Shown piece by piece: positions 1 through 6,724 of a DNA stretch of 40,681 nucleotides. This DNA is from Bacteroidota bacterium. GTDB taxonomy: Bacteria > Bacteroidota > Bacteroidia > AKYH767-A > OLB10. Location of the stretch: contig JAKPPP010000058.1 in the NCBI GenBank assembly GCA_029547265.1, positions 1 through 40,681 of the forward strand. The letters run 5' to 3'. The notes below the pieces were generated by a model that was not told the DNA's origin, ran no database searches, and saw only the letters and a program-made list of their open reading frames with translations. The stretch's first letter is position 1; each line of letters begins with the position of its first letter. The position numbers and the translations under genes are program-made.

Positions 1-43
1 TATCAGAATTGGATTTGAATTAAAGCTGATCAACCTATGATCG

Positions 44-66
44 TGACGTAAATTCCCTCTACGTCA
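44..66. repeat. 7-bp inverted repeat after the small membrane gene
   Basis: TGACGTA (44-50) and TACGTCA (60-66) pair around a 9-base loop, just 3' of the gene ending at 73. No T-tract follows on the minus strand, so it is at most a weak terminator or an RNA 3'-end structure. Confidence 0.4.
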
Positions 67-72
67 TTCCCA

Positions 73-312
73 TTATTTCTTTCGCATAATCGAATATAGT
101 CCAAATAGGGAAATGGTGGTCCACGAGGCCTCTAGAATTACGAATGGCCAATAATGGATTAGGTAGCTGGCAAATCCCGCAATACCTGCTCCTATCGCAT
201 TTAATGCAGGATACCATTTATTGTCGGAGGGTAGCTTCCCCGATAAATTCAGGAAATAGGTCACCAGCAGTATAAAAACACCGGAAGCACCGATTAAATC
301 ATTTAAAGACAT
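73..312 (-). CDS. Small membrane protein, CBU_0592-like
   Basis: A 79-residue protein, almost entirely hydrophobic, with about three membrane segments (roughly residues 5-23, 36-53 and 56-74) and a basic RKK end. The conserved-looking features are the LLVTYFLN segment, the ALNAIGAG stretch and the WP...E..W motif. These resemble the short inner-membrane proteins annotated as CBU_0592 family, whose function is unknown. The ATG at 310-312 is the only sensible start. It lies downstream of pntB on the same strand, but a strong hairpin at 338-369 separates them, so it is probably its own transcript. Family assignment is from memory of the pattern. Confidence 0.75.
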   Translation of the reverse strand: MSLNDLIGASGVFILLVTYFLNLSGKLPSDNKWYPALNAIGAGIAGFASYLIHYWPFVILEASWTTISLFGLYSIMRKK

Positions 313-337
313 ATAATATTTGAGTTTACTTTAAAAT

Positions 338-369
338 AAAAAGGCTGTCTACTAAGGACAGCCTTTTTT
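338..369 (-). terminator. Intrinsic terminator after pntB
   Basis: AAAAAGGCTGTC pairs with GACAGCCTTTTT around a 7-base loop. The A-run and T-run on either side make it usable in both directions. It lies between the pntB stop (392) and the next minus-strand gene, so it most likely ends the pnt operon. Confidence 0.85.
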
Positions 370-391
370 AGTTTTATCTAATAATGTCAAA

Positions 392-1804
392 TTACATTGA
401 CTTTAATTCAGCTACTAATTTCGTTAACACATCTTTCGCATCTCCAAATAACATACTTGTTTTCGGATTGAAGAATAATTCATTTTCAATTCCTGCATAA
501 CCTGCATTCATTGAACGTTTGTTAACGATGATATGTGTTGCGTTTTCTACATCTAGAATTGGCATTCCGTAGATAGGAGAGGAAGGATCATTGTGAGCCG
601 CAGGATTTACTACGTCGTTCGCTCCAACTACTAATACCACATCGGTAGTAGCAAATTCAGGATTGATATCTTCCATCTCTACTAATTTGTCGTACGATAC
701 GTTCGACTCGGCAAGGAGTACGTTCATATGTCCCGGCATACGTCCCGCAACAGGGTGAATCGCATATTTAACACTCACCCCGCGATCTTCTAGAATTGTT
801 TCTAATTCGTGAATTACGTGTTGTGCTTGTGCTACCGCTAATCCGTAACCCGGTACTATAACTACTTTCTTAGAGTAGTTCATCAACACTGCAGTATCCG
901 AAACGTTGATGTCTTTGATACTTCCTGAAACTTCATGTCCTGCACCTGCAGTATCTCCACCACCGAAGGCTCCAAAGATTACATTGCTCAACGGACGATT
1001 CATAGCTTTACACATAATCAACGTAAGTAATGTACCTGCAGATCCTACTAGGATACCACCCGTTAACATGATTTTATTATCGTAAAGGAATCCCCCGAAA
1101 GCAGCAGCTAATCCCGTAAAAGAGTTCAACAATGAAATTACTACCGGCATATCAGCTCCGCCAATAGGAATTGTAAACAACACTCCGTAAACAATCGCTA
1201 CTGCAAATAAGCCATACAATAAAACTGAATTTTCAGGTGAGTTGTAAACCATCCATACTCCGTAAGCGATTGTCAAAATCATCACTACAGTATTTAAGAT
1301 ATTGTACGAAGGCAAGCGAACCGGCTTTTTCATGGTTCCGTTTAGCTTCAAATAAGCGATCACTGAACCTGAGAAAGAAACTGAACCGATTACCATTCCT
1401 GCAATGATTGCAGAAAGAGCTCCGGGATTGCCTAAGTTATGGTGATATTCCATTAATCCGATTAATGCTGCACAAGCACCACCCATACCGTTAAACATCG
1501 ATACCAACTCAGGCATCTTTGTCATTTGTACACGTTTTGCTGTTAACCAACCGATGATGGTTCCTACGATAATTGCTCCGAAGATTAAAGCGTAAACTAA
1601 TCCTGAAACAGTATAGTCGGGATTAACCATTCCGTTTTCTTTCTTCTCGAATAAAAAGATAGTTCCGAGAATAGCAAGGGTCATACCCGCTGCTCCGATT
1701 AGATTTCCTTTTCTGGCTGTTTTCGGATTCCCCATCATTTTTAGTCCGACGATGAAGGTAACCGAGCCGATTAGGTATGATATTTCGAGTAATGCACTCT
1801 TCAT
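392..1804 (-). CDS. pntB: NAD(P) transhydrogenase subunit beta
   Basis: The 470 residues match the usual length of PntB (about 460). The first two thirds is a set of membrane helices forming the proton-conducting domain II. The last 170 or so residues are the NADP(H)-binding domain III, with VVIVPGYGLAVAQAQH, HPVAGRMPGHMNVLLAE and VVLVVGANDVVNPAA motifs typical of it. The enzyme uses the proton gradient to reduce NADP+ with NADH at the cytoplasmic membrane. It is the last gene of pntAA-pntAB-pntB, 40 bp after pntAB, and is followed by a strong terminator. All key motifs look intact. Confidence 0.97.
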   Translation of the reverse strand: MKSALLEISYLIGSVTFIVGLKMMGNPKTARKGNLIGAAGMTLAILGTIFLFEKKENGMVNPDYTVSGLVYALIFGAIIVGTIIGWLTAKRVQMTKMPELVSMFNGMGGACAALIGLMEYHHNLGNPGALSAIIAGMVIGSVSFSGSVIAYLKLNGTMKKPVRLPSYNILNTVVMILTIAYGVWMVYNSPENSVLLYGLFAVAIVYGVLFTIPIGGADMPVVISLLNSFTGLAAAFGGFLYDNKIMLTGGILVGSAGTLLTLIMCKAMNRPLSNVIFGAFGGGDTAGAGHEVSGSIKDINVSDTAVLMNYSKKVVIVPGYGLAVAQAQHVIHELETILEDRGVSVKYAIHPVAGRMPGHMNVLLAESNVSYDKLVEMEDINPEFATTDVVLVVGANDVVNPAAHNDPSSPIYGMPILDVENATHIIVNKRSMNAGYAGIENELFFNPKTSMLFGDAKDVLTKLVAELKSM

Positions 1805-1844
1805 AAATTTCTTAATTAAGGTAAACTGTAATAATTAATGGGGA

Positions 1845-2150
1845 TTATTTTTTCTTGAACATTTCAAGCATGCGGTCGGTTACTACGAATCCACCAACCA
1901 CGTTCAATGTTCCTAATAATACCGCTAATGTTCCTAATGCTAATGCAACAACATTGTCGGCATCAACATTTAACATTACATATATAGCTCCTACGATTAC
2001 TACTCCGTGAATGGCATTCGCGCCACTCATCAATGGAGTATGTAATACTGTTGGTACTCCGCCAATCACTTCAATTCCTACGAATATGCTCAACACTACG
2101 AAATAGATCATTTCGCGGTGGTTTGAGATAAGTTCTAGTATTTGTTCCAT
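1845..2150 (-). CDS. pntAB: NAD(P) transhydrogenase subunit alpha, membrane part
   Basis: A 101-residue protein with three to four membrane helices and the conserved HTPLMSGANAIHG segment (about residues 37-49). This corresponds to the C-terminal membrane part of PntA. In E. coli it is fused to domain I; here it is a separate gene, as in three-subunit enzymes such as that of Rhodospirillum rubrum. It should pair with PntB to form the proton channel. It is the middle gene of the operon: 66 bp after pntAA (a gap filled with an ATTCA-type low-complexity repeat) and 40 bp before pntB. Confidence 0.96.
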   Translation of the reverse strand: MEQILELISNHREMIYFVVLSIFVGIEVIGGVPTVLHTPLMSGANAIHGVVIVGAIYVMLNVDADNVVALALGTLAVLLGTLNVVGGFVVTDRMLEMFKKK

Positions 2151-2167
2151 TTGTATTTTGAGTCTTT

Positions 2168-2212
2168 TTTAAGCGATCATTCAATCATTCAATCAATCAT
2201 TCATTCAGTCAT
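2168..2212. repeat. ATTCA-type low-complexity repeat inside the pnt operon
   Basis: The 66-bp gap between pntAA and pntAB holds tandem-like variations of CATTCAAT/CATTCATT. Read in the operon direction this gives repeated TGAATGA units, each with overlapping stop (TGA) and start (ATG) triplets. The same sequence type recurs near 30886-30944 and 32519-32571. Confidence 0.8.
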
Positions 2213-2216
2213 TTTT

Positions 2217-3320
2217 TTATTTCAATTTCTGACCTTGGTGCGTAATCAACGATCCTTTCGTAATTTCCTCATCCATTTCCCACTTGAAGCCATCTTTTGT
2301 AGCGAGGTGTAAAAGGAATGTTTGAATGTTTTTTGCGTATAAGTCGGATGCATTTAATGGTAGAAGGGAAGGGATGTTTGATTCTCCGATAATGGTCACT
2401 CCGTGTTTTACTACTGTTTTGTTTACTTCACTTAACACACAGTTTCCGCCTTGTTCTACCGCCATGTCAACAATCACTGATCCGAAGCGCATGCTTTTTA
2501 CCATGTCTTCGGTGACCAATACCGGCGCTTTGCGTCCCGGGATTAATGCTGTGGTAATAACGATGTCGGCTTCAGATACATGTTTCGCAACTAATTCTTG
2601 TTGGTTTTTAAGGAATTCTTCCGATACTCCTTTCACATATCCGCCTTCTATCTTGATAGATGCATCACCTTTTACCATGATGAATTTACCACCTAAAGAT
2701 TCTACTTGTTCTTTAGTCTCAGGACGAATATCAGTTACTTCTACAATCGCTCCTAAACGCTTAGCAGTTGCAATGGCTTGTAGTCCCGCAACACCGGCTC
2801 CGAAGATTACCACTTTTGATGGTTTGATTGTTCCTGCTGCAGTCATTAAGAGAGGGAAGATTTTTCCTAATGTATTTGCTGCCAGAATCACCGACTTATA
2901 TCCCGCAAGGTTAGCTTGCGAGCTAAGTGCGTCCATTTTCTGTGCACGTGAAATACGAGGAATTGCATCTACCGAGAAAGCTGAAATGCCTTTTGCGGCA
3001 CAAGCATCAACTAGCTCAGGATTTGTAGCTGCCCACATGAACGATAATAATACCGCGCCACTTTTCATTCCGCCGATCTCGGCAGGTGAGGGAGCGTTTA
3101 CTTTTAAAATTACATCAGAGTTTGCGTAAAGCTTGTTGACATCACTTTCGAGGGTTGCGCCAACCGCCACATATTGGTCGTCGGAAAAATAGGAACTAAG
3201 TCCTGCACCCACTTCTATGTTTACCGAAAAGCCCGCTTTGATCAGTTGCTCGGCAACGACAGGGGTAATGGCTACTCTTTTTTCAAATTCTTTGGTTTCT
3301 TTCGGAACTCCTATCAGCAT
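2217..3320 (-). CDS. pntAA: NAD(P) transhydrogenase subunit alpha, NAD-binding part
   Basis: The 367 residues correspond to the soluble NAD(H)-binding domain I of PntA. It begins with MLIGVPKETKEFEKRVAITP, the alanine dehydrogenase/PntA N-terminal signature. A Rossmann motif, VVIFGAGVAGLQAIATAKRLGA, lies near residues 170-190. It is the first gene of the operon and supplies the NADH-side hydride-transfer domain to the PntAB/PntB membrane complex. The upstream gap (3321-3681) contains a likely promoter for it. The truncation relative to E. coli PntA is the normal three-subunit arrangement, because domain II follows as pntAB. Confidence 0.97.
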   Translation of the reverse strand: MLIGVPKETKEFEKRVAITPVVAEQLIKAGFSVNIEVGAGLSSYFSDDQYVAVGATLESDVNKLYANSDVILKVNAPSPAEIGGMKSGAVLLSFMWAATNPELVDACAAKGISAFSVDAIPRISRAQKMDALSSQANLAGYKSVILAANTLGKIFPLLMTAAGTIKPSKVVIFGAGVAGLQAIATAKRLGAIVEVTDIRPETKEQVESLGGKFIMVKGDASIKIEGGYVKGVSEEFLKNQQELVAKHVSEADIVITTALIPGRKAPVLVTEDMVKSMRFGSVIVDMAVEQGGNCVLSEVNKTVVKHGVTIIGESNIPSLLPLNASDLYAKNIQTFLLHLATKDGFKWEMDEEITKGSLITHQGQKLK

Positions 3321-3681
3321 AATCGATGAATAAGGATTAGTATTTAAATAACCGTATTTCGGTTACGGGTGCAAAGGAAACTAAAATCAATGATTTATAG
3401 GGTGATATTCTACCATGTTTCGTGAGATTTATGTCACAATGAAATCATTTATTTAAATTTTAGATGATCTTGAATTTTAGAATGTTTTGGCTGAAAAATT
3501 AGATATTTTTAATTAAAGTGTTGACAACCTGTTTATTAATTAAGCTAACTTAAAGTAATGCTTTATATTTCGAATTTAGCCTTAAAATTGACTTTTGGCA
3601 GTGATGTCGAAATATTTATTCCCGATTATATTTTTTAGGTTGCTTTAGTTTTACGATTTTTGTTGAGTAATATTCACTCGA
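3321..3681. other. Divergent intergenic region, 361 bp
   Basis: This AT-rich gap separates divergently transcribed pntAA and the gene at 3682. On the minus strand, TTCCTTTG (about 3371-3378) is a 7-of-8 match to the Bacteroidota -7 box and could drive pntAA. Between it and pntAA lies a 6-bp hairpin, TAACCG-TATTT-CGGTTA (3349-3365). I found no convincing coding frame or RNA gene here. Confidence 0.5.
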
Positions 3682-4023
3682 ATGGCCAAGTTTACTCCCG
3701 CATTTCTGAAAAAATTGGAAGACCTCTTGAAAGAGCAAGGCTACGACGTACGCTATGAAAAGGGTAATTTTAAGTCGGGGTTTTGTGTGCTTGAGGACAA
3801 GAAAGTAGTGGTTATCAATAAGTTCTCTACACTTGAGAGTCGTATCCAGGCTTTAACCGAGATTATTGTTTCACTTACGAAAGGCGGACAAATTAATGCC
3901 GATTTGAGGTCGGTGGGATTGAAAAATCCGATGGTTGATTCGACTTCCGATGCAGAGATTGAATTCAACGAACCTGAATCTACCGACGTTCCTTCTGAAG
4001 AATCATCAAATACCGGAGAGTAA
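3682..4023 (+). CDS. Conserved hypothetical small acidic-tailed protein
   Basis: A 113-residue protein. Residues 1-75 look folded: MAKFTPAFLKKLEDLLKEQG, then a beta-rich stretch (FCVLEDKKVVVINK) and a helix (RIQALTEIIVSL). The last 35 residues are disordered and rich in E, S and T. There is no signal peptide, so it is cytoplasmic. I do not recognise a named domain. It lies 3 bp before the MBL-fold hydrolase and is surely co-transcribed with it, which hints at a shared process but gives no function. Confidence 0.8.
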   Translation: MAKFTPAFLKKLEDLLKEQGYDVRYEKGNFKSGFCVLEDKKVVVINKFSTLESRIQALTEIIVSLTKGGQINADLRSVGLKNPMVDSTSDAEIEFNEPESTDVPSEESSNTGE

Positions 4024-4026
4024 AAA

Positions 4027-4797
4027 TTGGCACTGAAAGTTACATTTTTAGGGACAGGTACTTCACAAGGTGTGCCGGTAATTGCTTGTGATTGTGAGGT
4101 TTGTACTTCACTTGATGCGCGTGATAACCGTTTACGCACTTCAATCATGGTGGAGGATGAGTCGACTAATGTGGTTATTGATTCGGGGCCCGATTTTCGC
4201 CAGCAACTCCTAAGAGCAAAGGTTAAGAAACTCGACGGCTTATTGTTTACTCACGAGCATAAGGATCATATTGCGGGCATGGACGATATTCGTGCTTTCA
4301 ACTATATCTGCCGACAACCCGTTGATATTTATGCTACTAAGCAAGTCCAATCGGCTTTAGAACGAGAGTTTCATTATGCTTTTGATGAGATCAAATATCC
4401 CGGAGTTCCTGAATTGACTGTCCATACGATTGAAAATAAGCAATTTAACATTGGTACGATTTCGTTTCTTCCCATTTTAGTAAAACACTTTAAACTGGAT
4501 GTCTTTGGATATCGGATAGGCGATTTTACCTATATCACTGATGCTAATTTCATCTCCGACGAAGAAATCGATAAGATAAAAGGATCAAAAGTATTAGTGA
4601 TAAACGCTTTGCGTCGCGAGCCTCATGTTTCGCATTTTACATTAGATGAAGCCATAAAAATGATTGATCGAATTGCTCCCGAAAAGGCTTATTTAACGCA
4701 TTTGAGTCACCAAATGGGGCGACACGAAGACATCGCCAAAGAGCTGCCATCTTATATAGAATGTGCCTTCGACGGATTAGTATTGAATTTCGGATAA
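4027..4797 (+). CDS. MBL-fold metallo-hydrolase, PhnP-like
   Basis: The 256-residue protein carries the metallo-beta-lactamase signature THEHKDH near residues 75-81, the N-terminal FLGTGTSQGVPVI motif and a late THLSHQMGRHED metal-binding region. It also has a cysteine cluster, CDCEVC, near residues 22-27. This pattern fits the PhnP/phosphoribosyl cyclic phosphodiesterase-like branch; the substrate is uncertain. The start must be the TTG at 4027, because the next in-frame ATG (4147) would remove the conserved N-terminus. Only three bases separate it from the upstream stop, so translation is probably coupled. Confidence 0.9.
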   Translation: MALKVTFLGTGTSQGVPVIACDCEVCTSLDARDNRLRTSIMVEDESTNVVIDSGPDFRQQLLRAKVKKLDGLLFTHEHKDHIAGMDDIRAFNYICRQPVDIYATKQVQSALEREFHYAFDEIKYPGVPELTVHTIENKQFNIGTISFLPILVKHFKLDVFGYRIGDFTYITDANFISDEEIDKIKGSKVLVINALRREPHVSHFTLDEAIKMIDRIAPEKAYLTHLSHQMGRHEDIAKELPSYIECAFDGLVLNFG

Positions 4798-4871
4798 CAA
4801 TATTCTACGCAACATTCAGTTTTGTTAGAAATTCAGTGATATTTTAATAGGAAAAATCAGCTTTAACATCG

Positions 4872-4879
4872 TATCTTTG
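4872..4879 (+). promoter_or_regulatory. -7 box of cmk promoter
   Basis: TATCTTTG matches the Bacteroidota -7 consensus TAnnTTTG exactly. No clear -33 TTTG is seen. The box ends five bases before the ATG at 4885, so transcription should begin at or within a few bases of the start codon. Confidence 0.6.
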
Positions 4880-4884
4880 TGAAC

Positions 4885-5604
4885 ATGCATCCTCGATTGA
4901 TTATTGCCATAGACGGATACTCTTCGTGTGGCAAAAGCACTGTTGCGAAAGCCCTAGCCAAACGCTTAGGACTTCAGTATATCGACTCCGGAGCTATGTA
5001 CAGAGCTGTGACTCTGTATTTTATGCAGAATAACATCCCGATTCCTTCGCCTGAACAACTTCATAACCTGGATTTCAATTTTGAACCGGTTCTCGATAAA
5101 ATCCATATTGAATTTCGTATAAATCCCGAAACAGGACTCAGCGATGTTCATTTAAATGGAGTAGATGTAGAGCAAGAAATCCGATCAATGACTATCAGTG
5201 AGCAGGTGAGTCACGTAAGTGCAATCAAAGCTGTTCGTGTAAGATTGGTTGAATTACAGAAGAAAGCGGGAGTGATGGGAGGATTGGTAATGGACGGAAG
5301 AGATATCGGTACCACTGTATTTCCTCATGCCGACCTTAAAATATTCATGAAAGCAGATCCTATGGTTCGTGCTGAGCGACGATTCAAAGAACTTTCTTTG
5401 AAAGGAGCTGAAGTGAGCATGGAAGATGTGATTAATAATGTAGTGGGACGCGATTATGAAGATACGCATCGTGAAGAAAGTCCGTTGCGCAAAGCCGAAG
5501 ACGCCATCGTACTCGACAATACATACCTAACTCAAGAAGAGCAAGTTCAATTCGTAATGAAGGAAATTGTGAAATTGAATGATAGTGTAAAACAAGATTT
5601 TTAA
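4885..5604 (+). CDS. cmk: Cytidylate kinase
   Basis: Phosphorylates CMP and dCMP. The P-loop is GYSSCGKST (residues 11-19), followed by the cmk motif YIDSGAMYRAVT and the DGRDIGTTVFPHADLKIF segment. The 239-residue length is normal. An in-frame GTG at 4879 exists, but it overlaps the -7 promoter box, so the ATG at 4885 is preferred. The next genes are ispH (32 bp downstream) and rpsA; cmk-ispH-rpsA order recurs across bacteria. Confidence 0.96.
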   Translation: MHPRLIIAIDGYSSCGKSTVAKALAKRLGLQYIDSGAMYRAVTLYFMQNNIPIPSPEQLHNLDFNFEPVLDKIHIEFRINPETGLSDVHLNGVDVEQEIRSMTISEQVSHVSAIKAVRVRLVELQKKAGVMGGLVMDGRDIGTTVFPHADLKIFMKADPMVRAERRFKELSLKGAEVSMEDVINNVVGRDYEDTHREESPLRKAEDAIVLDNTYLTQEEQVQFVMKEIVKLNDSVKQDF

Positions 5605-5636
5605 ACTTTCCTGCACTTTTAATTGTTATTGCTCAA

Positions 5637-6539
5637 ATGGACAAAGTGAAAATTACGATTGACGGGAATTCAGGGTTTTGCTTCGGGGTAGTTTATGCTA
5701 TTCAGATGGCAGAAGACGAATTAGATCAAAACGGACATCTTTATTGCCTAGGCGATATCGTTCATAATAATATGGAGGTAGATCGTTTAAAGGCCAAAGG
5801 ACTCGAAATTATTGATCATACGCAATTGGAATCACTTCACGATTGTAAAGTATTGATAAGAGCACATGGAGAGCCGCCATCGACATACAAAACCGCTTTA
5901 AAGAACAATATCGAATTAATTGATGCCTCTTGTCCCGTAGTACTAAAGTTACAACATCGTGTTAAAACCAGCTTTGAAGATGTAACGGAAGGAGGGCAGA
6001 TAGTTATTTACGGTCAGCCGGGACATGCCGAAGTAAACGGATTAGTAGGGCAGACTAATGGAGATGCGATAGTTGTATTTTCAGAAGAGGACCTCGATAA
6101 AATCGACTACAATAAACCGGTACATTTCTTCTCGCAAACCACCAAAAGTACATTGGGATTTGAGAAGATGGAACAATTGATCCAAGAACGAATTTTAAAG
6201 CACAAAGGATCGATTGAAGAAGGTGATTTTGTGTCGAACGATACGCTATGCCGACAAGTATCGAACCGCGAGCCACAACTTAAGCGCTTCTCAAAAGAGC
6301 ACGACGTAATTGTATTTGTAAGCGGAAAGAAAAGCTCTAACGGAAAAGCCCTTTACAGCGTTTGTAAAGCACAAAACGATCAAAGCTACTTTGTATCTAG
6401 TCCCGATGAAATTGAAGCTTCTTGGTTCGAAAACAAGCACTCAGTAGGCATTGCAGGAGCCACCTCAACGCCTATGTGGCTAATGAAGAGAGTTCAAGAA
6501 AAAATCGCCGGATACGTTGGCGAAGCACAATTTGCTTAA
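5637..6539 (+). CDS. ispH: 4-hydroxy-3-methylbut-2-enyl diphosphate reductase
   Basis: Last step of the MEP isoprenoid pathway, making IPP and DMAPP with a 4Fe-4S cluster. The three cluster cysteines are visible: C15 in GFCFGV, C99 in DASCPVV and C205 in NDTLCRQ. H43, H77 (RAHGEP) and the catalytic E132 (GHAEVNG) are also present. The 300 residues are of normal length. It follows cmk by 32 bp and probably shares its transcript. The gap to rpsA holds the separate rpsA promoter. Confidence 0.97.
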   Translation: MDKVKITIDGNSGFCFGVVYAIQMAEDELDQNGHLYCLGDIVHNNMEVDRLKAKGLEIIDHTQLESLHDCKVLIRAHGEPPSTYKTALKNNIELIDASCPVVLKLQHRVKTSFEDVTEGGQIVIYGQPGHAEVNGLVGQTNGDAIVVFSEEDLDKIDYNKPVHFFSQTTKSTLGFEKMEQLIQERILKHKGSIEEGDFVSNDTLCRQVSNREPQLKRFSKEHDVIVFVSGKKSSNGKALYSVCKAQNDQSYFVSSPDEIEASWFENKHSVGIAGATSTPMWLMKRVQEKIAGYVGEAQFA

Positions 6540-6554
6540 CTGATTTTCATCCTG

Positions 6555-6563
6555 TTATCCACA
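6555..6563 (+). promoter_or_regulatory. Perfect DnaA-box sequence in a small hairpin
   Basis: TTATCCACA matches the DnaA box consensus and is centred in a 5-bp inverted repeat, CCTGT-TATCC-ACAGG (6551-6565). It lies just after ispH and before the rpsA promoter. It is isolated, so it is not an origin; whether DnaA binds is unknown. It may instead act as a weak 3'-end hairpin for ispH. Confidence 0.3.
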
Positions 6564-6650
6564 GGAAAGCCCTTTTGTAATATTTAATTCACTGATAATC
6601 AGAATTTTTGGTATTTAGGCAGGGTGGTCATAAATGATTACCATAAATGC

Positions 6651-6681
6651 TTTGATATTCATTATTAGTTTATTACATTTG
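6651..6681 (+). promoter_or_regulatory. rpsA promoter, full Bacteroidota consensus
   Basis: TTTG (6651-6654), a 19-base spacer and TACATTTG (6674-6681) match the Bacteroidota consensus TTTG-N19-TAnnTTTG exactly. It predicts a transcript starting near 6685-6690, with a 5' leader of about 35-40 nt before rpsA. This is the best promoter in the window. Confidence 0.85.
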
Positions 6682-6690
6682 CGCTCCTTT

Positions 6691-6709
6691 TTTACGGAAG
6701 GTCCGTAAA
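6691..6709 (+). promoter_or_regulatory. Hairpin in the rpsA leader, possible autoregulatory site
   Basis: TTTACGGA-AGG-TCCGTAAA is a perfect 8-bp stem with a 3-base loop. It fills most of the short predicted leader and ends 15 bases before the rpsA ATG (6725). Many ribosomal protein mRNAs are controlled by such leader structures. S1 autoregulation is known in E. coli, but by a different leader. The function here is inferred from position only. Confidence 0.5.
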
Positions 6710-6724
6710 GAGTTAACAATTTAG

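Noticed and set aside
2326..3129. Long plus-strand frame of 267 codons opposite pntAA
   Set aside because: It is the antisense shadow of a well-conserved gene, with no recognisable domain and no promoter or start context.
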